From Candidatus Aenigmatarchaeota archaeon (GTDB taxonomy: Archaea; Aenigmatarchaeota; Aenigmatarchaeia; PWEA01; B50-G16), in NCBI GenBank assembly GCA_003663345.1, contig QMZU01000019.1, positions 1-9,402 of the forward strand: a DNA stretch of 9,402 nucleotides, read 5' to 3'. How positions within the stretch are numbered: position 1 is the first letter of the stretch; the number at the start of each line of letters is the position of its first letter. The position numbers were made by a program, and so were the translations under genes. The notes below the pieces were generated by a model. It saw only the letters and a list, made by a program, of their open reading frames with translations. It was not told the DNA's origin and searched no databases. Below are positions 1-4,612 of this stretch, in pieces.

Positions 1-245
1 CTACCCTCAAGATACGTCCTGAACAGGTACTCAGCTACCTTGGGCGGAAAAGCCTCCCCTAACCACTTCCACCTCTTGCTCACCTGAGGGGGGAAGATCC
101 ACGACTTAGGAAATGTCTGAGCCTCTAACCCCTCTTCAAAAGTAAACCTCTCCTTACCATATTGTAATAGCCACCGCTTTCTGATATCGTAGGGGGGATG
201 CCACATAACTGACGTTACCGTAGGGTAGATCCTTCTCCTCCTCAT
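1..245 (-). CDS. Hypothetical basic, Trp-rich viral protein (3' end outside window)
   Basis: An open minus-strand frame starts at ATG 245-243 and stays open to base 1, giving 81 complete codons of a protein that continues beyond the left edge. It begins MRRRRIYPTVTSVMWHPPYD and is rich in Trp, Arg, Lys and Pro, suggesting a compact basic protein. I do not recognise the family. Start choice: the palindromic TATA box at 275-284, read on this strand after an A-rich BRE-like stretch (AAAAAG), places transcription initiation near 253-255. The message would therefore have a leader of under ten bases. Another minus-strand ATG at 253-251 is in a different frame. The gene is divergent from the plus-strand run starting at 318. 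Function is unknown; a conserved rudiviral protein is likely from context only. Confidence 0.7.
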   Translation of the reverse strand, partial: MRRRRIYPTVTSVMWHPPYDIRKRWLLQYGKERFTFEEGLEAQTFPKSWIFPPQVSKRWKWLGEAFPPKVAEYLFRTYLEG

Positions 246-274
246 GCTCTCATAAATCTAATTAACAAAGTTAC

Positions 275-284
275 GTATATATAC
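275..284. promoter_or_regulatory. Palindromic TATA box between divergent genes
   Basis: GTATATATAC is a perfect 10-bp palindrome. It lies 29 bases before the minus-strand ATG at 245 and 33 bases before the plus-strand ATG at 318, so a start about 25 nt away on either side gives a very short leader for the first gene and a short one for the second. The minus-strand reading has the better purine-rich BRE (AAAAAG). The plus-strand reading is followed by AGGTGAG at 306-312, a Shine-Dalgarno for the ATG at 318. Dual use is inferred; the TATA match itself is clear. Confidence 0.7.
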
Positions 285-317
285 TTTTTCTTCGTATTAT
301 CGTATAGGTGAGATGGT

Positions 318-452
318 ATGAAGAAGATAGAGTTCATCATAAAGAGGCGATCAGGCTCTCCTGTAATACGTGTTCCAAAGGAATACCAAGAGGAGTTCAA
401 GAAGTTCAAGGTAGCCAAAGTTATAATAATACCCGTTATGGAGGGGGAGTAA
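318..452 (+). CDS. Small 44-residue basic/beta protein, possibly AbrB-like
   Basis: This short frame encodes MKKIEFIIKRRSGSPVIRVP followed by a charged turn and a strand-like VAKVIIIPV near residues 32-40, ending in MEGE. The strand, basic loop, I-R-V-P strand, charged helix, strand order loosely resembles half of a swapped-hairpin AbrB/SpoVT DNA-binding fold, but it is too short to be sure. The start is supported by GGTGA (307-311) six bases before ATG 318. A nearer ATG at 313 gives only two codons. The stop TAA ends two bases before the ATG of the zinc-protein gene at 454, so the two are probably co-transcribed from the TATA box at 275-284. I do not recognise a specific homologue. Confidence 0.65.
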   Translation: MKKIEFIIKRRSGSPVIRVPKEYQEEFKKFKVAKVIIIPVMEGE

Positions 453-453
453 C

Positions 454-702
454 ATGAGCCTACAGGTTATGGAGGAGAGGGAAAACAAGCCTTCAACCGA
501 ATCAGCTCAGCTCCAAATAGAAGGACATGTGAGATGTTTCAAGTGTGATAGAGTCATTCAGAAGGGCGAGGAATGGGTCTATAGCTTTGAGTGGGACGCT
601 TTCTGTCATAAGGAGTGTTGTCCAGTATTCAATTCAGAACTAGAGCCTGATGAGGAATGTAGGGTATGTGATGTATATCAGAGACATAAGTCTAAAAAAT
701 AG
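454..702 (+). CDS. Small LIM-like/treble-clef zinc-binding protein
   Basis: The 82-residue product has metal-ligand spacing C28-x2-C31-x20-H52-x2-C55, followed by C56 and then C69-x2-C72. The first half matches the spacing of a LIM or treble-clef zinc finger (CxxC, about 20 residues, HxxC), and the last CxxC could supply half of a second site. Residues 1-25 look disordered and the C-terminus is basic (HKSKK). A role in protein-protein or nucleic-acid contacts is plausible but unproven. AGGGGGAG at 442-449 is a good Shine-Dalgarno for ATG 454; an in-frame ATG at 469 would remove only five residues. It follows the 44-residue gene by one base, as the second gene of a short operon. The next gene has its own promoter. 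Confidence 0.85.
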   Translation: MSLQVMEERENKPSTESAQLQIEGHVRCFKCDRVIQKGEEWVYSFEWDAFCHKECCPVFNSELEPDEECRVCDVYQRHKSKK

Positions 703-729
703 AACCTTATCTCCACTCTAACCAAAAAC

Positions 730-739
730 CTTAAATATC
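730..739 (+). promoter_or_regulatory. TATA-box promoter for the winged-helix gene
   Basis: The sequence CTTAAATATC follows an A-rich BRE-like AAAAAC. Transcription would start near 757-762, a few bases before the GTG start at 765, giving a nearly leaderless mRNA. Confidence 0.65.
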
Positions 740-764
740 TTTCCTTTCTATAGTTTTACACGAG

Positions 765-1070
765 GTGAGGGATATTTCCCCCAAAACCCTCTCTACCAAG
801 GAGAACATCATAACATTAGTTAGCCTGAGATATGCATTAGAGTCAGTAAGACCTAAGGATGTAGCTAGATTCTTAGGAATAACGGAAAGACAGGCAAGAA
901 CCATCTTAAACGAAATGGTGCTTATGGGAATAGCCCAAAAGGAGAAGACCCAAGGATGGTATTACATCTCCTCAACTACTGAGAAGGGCTATGAAGTCAT
1001 CTGTCATATAATGAATCTAATTCTACAAGCACGACTAGAACAAATGAAGAAGGATGGTGATGTAACATGA
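765..1070 (+). CDS. Winged helix-turn-helix transcription regulator
   Basis: The 101-residue protein has an archaeal winged-helix layout. Helix 1 covers about residues 13-27. A helix-turn-helix follows (RPKDVARFLGITERQARTIL, residues 29-48), then NEMVLMGIAQKE and a wing-like GWYYISST (64-71), then a C-terminal helix (about 75-96) that could mediate dimerisation. It most likely binds DNA as a viral or host promoter regulator. The start is GTG at 765: the TATA box at 730-739 puts initiation just before it, and no in-frame ATG occurs until well inside the HTH. The stop codon overlaps the ATG of the RHH gene at 1067 (ATGA), so the two proteins are translationally coupled and probably work together. 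The target sequence is unknown. Confidence 0.85.
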   Translation: MRDISPKTLSTKENIITLVSLRYALESVRPKDVARFLGITERQARTILNEMVLMGIAQKEKTQGWYYISSTTEKGYEVICHIMNLILQARLEQMKKDGDVT

Positions 1071-1525
1071 CAGTCACAGAATGGGGAGCAATTAAAGTCC
1101 CTAAGAGACTACTCCAAGTCATAGATAACCTGAAACACCTAGAGGGAGTACCAAGACACGTTATAGTAGCTAAAGCCATTCAACTTTACATGGCTCAACT
1201 AGAGGATGTAGGCGGTAGGGGTCACTGTAAGGGTAGGAAACACCCAAGGAAGATATGGTATGCTTGGAAGTTCATGTTAAGCTATGCCGAGTTCAGGGTA
1301 GCTGTGAAGTATAAGCGTTACCTACCAAAGAAGGTTAGAGAAGAACTGCTCAAGTACCTTGAGTACAACCTCTTCGTCCTGAGGGATAGGATAAAGGTAA
1401 TCACTCCTCAGGAGGCTAAGGAGCTATACCTCATGCTCAGAGAGTATGCAGAGAACCCAAGCAATGAACTACTCTACAAGCTCAACGACATGGTAAGAGA
1501 TGTATGGATGAGGATACTCTTCTAA
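1067..1525 (+). CDS. N-terminal ribbon-helix-helix protein with helical C-terminal domain
   Basis: The 152-residue product starts with an RHH-like DNA-binding segment. A strand GAIKVPKRL (residues 7-15) is followed by helix LLQVIDNLKHLEG, the turn VPRH, and helix VIVAKAIQLYMAQLED (32-47). A basic, glycine-rich linker (VGGRGHCKGRKHPRK, 48-62) leads to a Tyr/Lys-rich, all-helical region of about 90 residues that I do not recognise. RHH proteins bind DNA as dimers through the paired N-terminal strands. The C-terminal part may be an oligomerisation or effector domain. The ATG overlaps the stop of the winged-helix gene by four bases, so the two form one coupled unit. It is followed by a pyrimidine-rich stretch and the inverted-repeat cassette at 1541-1597. 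Confidence 0.8.
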   Translation: MTVTEWGAIKVPKRLLQVIDNLKHLEGVPRHVIVAKAIQLYMAQLEDVGGRGHCKGRKHPRKIWYAWKFMLSYAEFRVAVKYKRYLPKKVREELLKYLEYNLFVLRDRIKVITPQEAKELYLMLREYAENPSNELLYKLNDMVRDVWMRILF

Positions 1526-1540
1526 CCTCTTCTTTACCAC

Positions 1541-1597
1541 ATTAGGTGTTAGGGAGATAAACCCCAATCATCACTCCTTTTTTCACCCTAACACCAC
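1541..1597. repeat. Inverted-repeat cassette, copy 1 of 2
   Basis: The left arm GGTGTTAGGG (1545-1554) and right arm CCCTAACACC (1586-1595) are perfect 10-bp inverted repeats with a 31-base spacer. The 19 bases at 1541-1559 and 16 bases at 1582-1597 are identical to those at 8287-8305 and 8327-8342, while the spacer middle differs. It sits between the end of the gene at 1067-1525 and the TATA promoter of the tandem-RHH gene. It may be a paired protein-binding site or a long RNA hairpin at a transcript end. Confidence 0.85.
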
Positions 1598-1618
1598 CAC
1601 TCATATTATCCAGAGATA

Positions 1619-1630
1619 CTCTTATATAGG
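1619..1630 (+). promoter_or_regulatory. TATA-box promoter for the tandem-RHH gene
   Basis: CTCTTATATAGG lies about 39 bases before ATG 1664. Initiation is expected near 1650, leaving a leader of about a dozen bases with a weak purine-rich GAGGCTGG. An out-of-frame ATG at 1650 opens a frame of only 13 codons. Confidence 0.65.
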
Positions 1631-1663
1631 CTCTGAGTGATACAGTAGTATGAGGCTGGTAGT

Positions 1664-2044
1664 ATGCAAAAGGTTATACGTAAGAAAGTAAACCCCCTAT
1701 CAATACCAGTCCCCCTAGGACTTCTCAACCTCATAGATAGAGTGTGTAAATGTGATATATGGCTATCAAGGTCTGAAATGCTAAGAAACATGCTAGTCTT
1801 CACCTTCGCTCCAGCCTCACCATTCTTGCACTTCATAAGATCAAACCTAGAAAAGCCCAACAAAAACAGGACTCATATATGCTTCAGAATCCCCAATTAT
1901 ATCGCAGATAACATACTCGACTTAGTTGAAGAGGGAGTCTTTATGAACTTTCGTGAAGCCGTAAGAGTCGCACTCTACATCTACCTCTACGAGGTATCAC
2001 GTAACCAAGCACCATCACTAAGAGCTAGAATGCTAGCATTCTGA
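1664..2044 (+). CDS. Protein with two tandem ribbon-helix-helix-like domains
   Basis: The 126-residue protein appears to contain two RHH units in one chain. Unit 1 has strand PLSIPVP (residues 11-17), helix LGLLNLIDRV, and helix SRSEMLRNMLVFTF (35-48). Unit 2 has strand THICFRIP (70-77), helix NYIADNILDLVEEG and helix NFREAVRVALYIYLYE (95-110). A Pro/Lys/Asn-rich linker separates them and the tail is basic. Known RHH proteins usually dimerise to form one DNA-binding ribbon, so a tandem chain could form it internally. A regulator role is inferred. The inverted-repeat cassette just upstream makes autoregulation possible. The stop TGA lies inside the Shine-Dalgarno (GAGGTGAT) of the gene at 2055, so the two are co-transcribed. 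Confidence 0.75.
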   Translation: MQKVIRKKVNPLSIPVPLGLLNLIDRVCKCDIWLSRSEMLRNMLVFTFAPASPFLHFIRSNLEKPNKNRTHICFRIPNYIADNILDLVEEGVFMNFREAVRVALYIYLYEVSRNQAPSLRARMLAF

Positions 2045-2054
2045 GGTGATGAGC

Positions 2055-2294
2055 ATGTCAAAAGAGGCTATCAAAGAGGCTATCCTACAAAAGCTAGATA
2101 AACTGGATAGAGGAGACGGATTCACAATATATGATGTTGTAGAGGAGCTAATCAGAGATGGGATGATGATACCCGATACTCACTACTATGATAACAGACC
2201 CACATCGGCAACGGTGGGCGAGGCTATCTGGGAACTCTATGAGCTAGGATTAGTCAGATTCGACCCAATAAAGAGGAGATTCTACAAGCCGTAG
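2055..2294 (+). CDS. Small winged-helix-like protein carrying a 12-bp tandem duplication
   Basis: The 79-residue product has helix 1 (residues 2-17), FTIYDVVEELIRDGMMIPDT, a second helical segment SATVGEAIWELYELGLV (51-67), and a basic end FDPIKRRFYKP. This fits a small winged helix in which the last segment forms the wing, so DNA binding is likely but not certain. Start choice: GAGGTGAT (2043-2050) is a full anti-16S match with correct spacing to ATG 2055. In-frame GTG 2046 and ATG 2049 overlap that sequence and are less likely. Codons 3-10 are an exact duplication of AAAGAGGCTATC, giving KEAI-KEAI and lengthening helix 1 by about one turn. The gene lies between the tandem-RHH gene and the zinc-ribbon gene. 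Confidence 0.75.
   Translation: MSKEAIKEAILQKLDKLDRGDGFTIYDVVEELIRDGMMIPDTHYYDNRPTSATVGEAIWELYELGLVRFDPIKRRFYKP
2061..2084 (+). repeat. Perfect 12-bp tandem duplication within a gene
   Basis: AAAGAGGCTATC occurs twice in tandem (2061-2072 and 2073-2084) with no mismatch and in codon phase, giving KEAI twice. Perfect identity suggests a recent event. Confidence 0.95.
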
Positions 2295-2301
2295 GGGGGA
2301 G

Positions 2302-2655
2302 ATGAAGATGGTAACCATAAAACCAACCAAGATAGAGAAAGGCACTAAGATAGTATGTCCCCTGTGCAAGTCCGTAATAGGAGAATTCCTAAGGGATCTA
2401 CACTCAGGAGAAATCATCACCGAGAACCACATTAAAATCTATGGAGTTGAGGTCAAGAAAGGAGATGAGATGAGGTGTCCAAAGTGCAAGTTCCCCTATG
2501 CGGTAGTCCTACCAATTGGAGCAGTAATACATACTGAGCATGGCTGGACTCCACAAGTATATCCTGAAAAAGTCCTTACGTGGATGGTGATAATGTATCT
2601 ACATGAAAGAGGGCTCTGGTTGAAAGAGTGGGATAAGTACCTGAAGGAAAAGTAA
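2302..2655 (+). CDS. Zinc-ribbon protein
   Basis: The 117-residue product has two knuckles, C19-x2-C22 (IVCPLCKSVIGEF) and C59-x2-C62 (MRCPKCKFPYAVVL), 36 residues apart with a beta-rich insert. This is a classic four-cysteine zinc ribbon. After it come a hydrophobic strand and an aromatic, charged C-terminal helix (residues 90-117, with several Trp). Zinc ribbons act in nucleic-acid binding or protein assembly, and no catalytic motif is visible, so the role is unknown. The start is ATG 2302 or, equally possible, ATG 2308, which is better spaced from GGGGGGAG at 2294-2301; they differ by two residues. It is the last gene of the unit starting at 1664 and is followed by T-rich sequence at 2671-2692. 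Confidence 0.8.
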   Translation: MKMVTIKPTKIEKGTKIVCPLCKSVIGEFLRDLHSGEIITENHIKIYGVEVKKGDEMRCPKCKFPYAVVLPIGAVIHTEHGWTPQVYPEKVLTWMVIMYLHERGLWLKEWDKYLKEK

Positions 2656-2670
2656 GCCCTAAATTCCACG

Positions 2671-2692
2671 TTAGTTTTTTATCTCCCCCTTT
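2671..2692 (+). terminator. T-rich transcript end after the zinc-ribbon gene
   Basis: A pyrimidine run with six consecutive T (2675-2680), then TCTCCCCCTTTC, begins about 16 bases after the zinc-ribbon stop codon. Archaeal termination is typically signalled by such T-rich tracts. Confidence 0.5.
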
Positions 2693-2699
2693 CGCATTA

Positions 2700-2845
2700 T
2701 CTCTTGAGCGTCAGCACCATCGCATAGCCGTTAAAAAGGCTATGCGTGGGGCGACCCCTCGATATTCAGTGCGACCACCATCACATCATACAGAGTACGA
2801 TGGGGGGATGAGCCCCATCATTCACTACTTTTATTTTTTTGTACG
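2700..2845 (+). ncRNA. Candidate structured noncoding RNA
   Basis: This stretch has no convincing reading frame. About 56% of the bases at 2707-2819 are G or C, well above the surroundings. Hairpin 1 pairs 2717-2729 with 2738-2749: 12 base pairs with one bulged T (2720) and loop GTTAAAAA. Hairpin 2 pairs GATGGGG (2799-2805) with CCCCATC (2813-2819) and is followed by a T-tract at 2829-2840, as in a hairpin-plus-T terminator. GGGGCGACCCC (2748-2758) could form a small third hairpin. CACCATCGCAT (2715-2725) recurs almost exactly as CACCATCACAT (2776-2786). Structure and composition suggest an RNA. A weak AT-rich box, GCATTATC (2694-2701), could be its promoter. Strand, ends and function are inferred. 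It fits no RNA family I know. Confidence 0.5.
2828..2836 (+). promoter_or_regulatory. T-tract overlapping a possible TATA-like promoter for the transglutaminase-like gene
   Basis: CTTTTATTT lies 48 bases before ATG 2876 and would start transcription near 2855-2860, giving a leader containing GAGGTG. The same nine bases occur at 5561-5569 before the glycosyltransferase gene and at 8276-8284. The tract may act both as terminator of the upstream RNA and as promoter. Confidence 0.45.
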
Positions 2846-2875
2846 CCCGTTATAGGATTGCAGAGGTGTCTTTCC

Positions 2876-3655
2876 ATGTGGATAAAGTATAAGATGCATG
2901 AGCTAGACCCAAAGGCTATAGATGTCACTATGAAACGGTTTAAAGGTCAGAAGGTACTACTCTATGAGCTTATAGACTGTAATAGATACATAATAGTCGA
3001 CTTCTTCAAGGAATGTGAGAATGAGCTAGACGTTATAAACAAAGTCATAAAGGAGATAAAGTACCCACTCACAAGCGATAAAAAGCCTACTGACTTCCAT
3101 TACTTCCAAGCCTTCAAGAAGTGGTGGTGGACTTGTCACAAATCCTTCAGGAACAACTATGACTACTGGCAATTCGCTAGTGAAACTGCATGGCTCAGGA
3201 TGGGGGACTGTGAAGATAGCTCTATATTAACAGGAGCAGGACTTGAGTGGTTTGCTAAGGACTACTTCATAGCATTGGGTAGGGTACTACGTTATGGAAG
3301 GCTTTTAGGCTATCATGCATGGGTCATAGTCAACATGTACGGTGCTTGGAGGCTAGTAGAGACAACCCTCGATACCCCATACTCCTCACCACTTGAGATA
3401 CCTCCCATAGACATAGAGAAGAACAAGTGGCAAGTAGGCAAGCTAACTTATGAGGCACTCATACTATTCAATAGGCGGGAACTGTGGGTGTGGAGCATGA
3501 AGAAGAGTAACAGTGAGAAGCCTGAGGATGTAGTGAGGAAAGCCCTAGTTGACTATATGAAGAGGAGTCATAAGGAGAAGGAGAGCAAAATTAAGTATCA
3601 CGAAATGCACAAGTCTTATATGGAGTTGCTAGGAAAAGGTATAAAGGTGAAGTGA
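2876..3655 (+). CDS. Transglutaminase-like cysteine enzyme domain protein
   Basis: The 259-residue product carries a transglutaminase/cysteine-protease core. MGDCEDSSILTGAGL places nucleophile Cys112, GYHAWVIVNMYG places His147, and WRLVETTLD places Glu162 where the family usually has Asp (Asp166 is an alternative). The GDCED and HAWV motifs with 35 residues between Cys and His fit this fold, which includes peptidases, amidases and cross-linking enzymes. The substrate cannot be told; virion cross-linking, cell-surface cleavage or another hydrolysis are possible. The N-terminal part is Trp/Lys-rich and the C-terminal ~50 residues are a basic helix. No signal peptide is visible. Start: GAGGTG (2863-2868) points to ATG 2876; in-frame TTG 2858 is less likely. 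It leads a two-gene unit with the membrane protein at 3657. Confidence 0.8.
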   Translation: MWIKYKMHELDPKAIDVTMKRFKGQKVLLYELIDCNRYIIVDFFKECENELDVINKVIKEIKYPLTSDKKPTDFHYFQAFKKWWWTCHKSFRNNYDYWQFASETAWLRMGDCEDSSILTGAGLEWFAKDYFIALGRVLRYGRLLGYHAWVIVNMYGAWRLVETTLDTPYSSPLEIPPIDIEKNKWQVGKLTYEALILFNRRELWVWSMKKSNSEKPEDVVRKALVDYMKRSHKEKESKIKYHEMHKSYMELLGKGIKVK

Positions 3656-3656
3656 T

Positions 3657-4082
3657 ATGAGTGCACAGGAAGAAGCACCTAGGCTTGGATACTTCGTGAT
3701 AATCATAGGCTTACTCATGCTAGGATATATAGTATTAACACTATCACACCATGAAGAGGCAGCGGAAAGGCTAGGAGAACTCATAACGATAGTAGTCATG
3801 GCTGTAGTCTCCTACTGGCTAGGCTATTCCCAGAGAAGAGTCACCATAATAAAGTCGAAACCTAATTTTGACAAGCAATATGCTCACGTTACAAAAGAGT
3901 ACGTTAAACGGCTGGGATACATGGCTATAGGGTTCGGGATAGCACTCATAGTACAGCATGCCGTACTCTTTGGAATAGACCTAAGCTTCTCAGAACTGCT
4001 CTTAGGACATGAGTGGATAGGACTCTATTGCCTAGTGACAGGAATGGTAATGATAGGACTAGCTAAGAGGATACCAGCATAG
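3657..4082 (+). CDS. Membrane protein with four predicted transmembrane helices
   Basis: The 141-residue protein has four hydrophobic segments, at about residues 10-30, 40-58, 85-106 and 119-137. A basic stretch between helices 2 and 3 (SQRRVTIIKSKPNFDKQY) is probably cytoplasmic. There is no known channel or transporter motif. It starts one base after the stop of the transglutaminase-like gene, with GGTGA (3646-3650) as Shine-Dalgarno, so the two are surely co-expressed. A membrane partner for the enzyme, or a role in virus entry or exit, can be guessed but not shown. It does not look like the short single-span SIRV pyramid protein P98. Its end converges on the minus-strand operon. Confidence 0.8.
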   Translation: MSAQEEAPRLGYFVIIIGLLMLGYIVLTLSHHEEAAERLGELITIVVMAVVSYWLGYSQRRVTIIKSKPNFDKQYAHVTKEYVKRLGYMAIGFGIALIVQHAVLFGIDLSFSELLLGHEWIGLYCLVTGMVMIGLAKRIPA

Positions 4083-4136
4083 CCTACCAAGTACCCCCCT
4101 CAAAAAATCCAAAATTATTTCCTTTTTTACCTTTGT
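4083..4136. terminator. Convergent terminator region
   Basis: These 54 bases separate two convergent genes. On the plus strand TTATTTCCTTTTTTACCTTTG (from about 4115) is T-rich. On the minus strand the A-rich CAAAAAATCC (about 4100-4109) reads as a run of T. Each strand therefore has its own pyrimidine-rich stop signal after its stop codon. Confidence 0.55.
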
Positions 4137-4469
4137 CTACTCAGTACCCATACCACTCATACTTAGACGTAATCTACCAAACTGCCTTCTCAATTGCCTA
4201 GCCCTGAGAGTCTCCAGTTTAATAGCCCTCATAAACTGTTGAGTTAGCTCCTCTACCTTCTTTAGCTTAGCCTCTCCTATCAGGTCGGGATACACAGCTG
4301 AGACTACAGTATCTATTATCTCCGTGAGGTCACTCTGTAATTGTTCATCATTAATCTTATTATCCATGTAGAGGTCTCTTATGAAGTAAATGGTTGAGGC
4401 TATATCATTCCGAATAGCAGGGTCTTTTATCTCACTTATCAGGCTCAGGATTAACGACTGTAGGCTCAC
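4137..4469 (-). CDS. Conserved-looking all-helical protein, last gene of minus-strand operon
   Basis: The 110-residue product is predicted to be almost entirely helical: MSLQSLILSLISEIKDPAIR, then helices through YFIRDLYMDNK, EQLQSDLTEIIDTVVSAVYP and AKLKKVEELTQQFMRAIKLE, ending in a basic RARQLRRQFGRLRL segment. I recognise no catalytic motif. From its place beside the capsid gene it may be a rudiviral core protein, but this is only an impression from layout. The start is GTG at 4469-4467, whose last two bases are the first two of the TGA stop of the RHH gene (GTGA), showing translational coupling. The basic C-terminus could contact nucleic acid. Confidence 0.8.
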   Translation of the reverse strand: MSLQSLILSLISEIKDPAIRNDIASTIYFIRDLYMDNKINDEQLQSDLTEIIDTVVSAVYPDLIGEAKLKKVEELTQQFMRAIKLETLRARQLRRQFGRLRLSMSGMGTE

Positions 4470-4612
4470 TTAATACCCCCCTCAAACTCCTCTATCACTT
4501 TAATGAGAGCCCTCAGAATTAAATCTTGTCTCGAAATCCTGTACTTCTGCTCTATCCTCTCTATCCTCTTAAGCACCTCCTCAGGTACATATATCTTCAT
4601 TTCCTTAACCAT
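4466..4612 (-). CDS. Small ribbon-helix-helix (CopG/MetJ-type) DNA-binding protein
   Basis: This 48-residue minus-strand protein begins MVKEMKIYVPEEVLKRIERI and is a compact, nearly ideal RHH. Strand KEMKIYVP (residues 3-10) is followed by helix EEVLKRIERIEQKY, the turn RISR, and helix QDLILRALIKVIEEF. Proteins of this size, such as SIRV SvtR, bind operators as dimers and often repress viral promoters. Its ATG overlaps the end of the gene at 4605-5030 by eight bases, with AGAGGT just before it as Shine-Dalgarno. Its stop overlaps the GTG of the next gene. Codons 16-21 are a perfect 9-bp tandem duplication (RIE-RIE). As the middle gene of an operon divergent from the capsid gene, it is a candidate regulator of that promoter; this is inference. 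Confidence 0.88.
   Translation of the reverse strand: MVKEMKIYVPEEVLKRIERIEQKYRISRQDLILRALIKVIEEFEGGIK
4550..4567 (-). repeat. Perfect 9-bp tandem duplication in the RHH gene
   Basis: AGGATAGAG occurs twice in tandem on the minus strand (4567-4559 and 4558-4550), in codon phase, encoding RIE-RIE in helix 1 of the RHH protein. Confidence 0.9.

Noticed and set aside
2700..2830. Possible box C/D guide RNA on the minus strand (GTGATGG, GCGATGG and two CTGA motifs)
   Set aside because: The spacing is wrong: the first C-like box is only about eight bases from a CTGA and the second about two, leaving no room for guide sequences, and the last base of the C box does not match.
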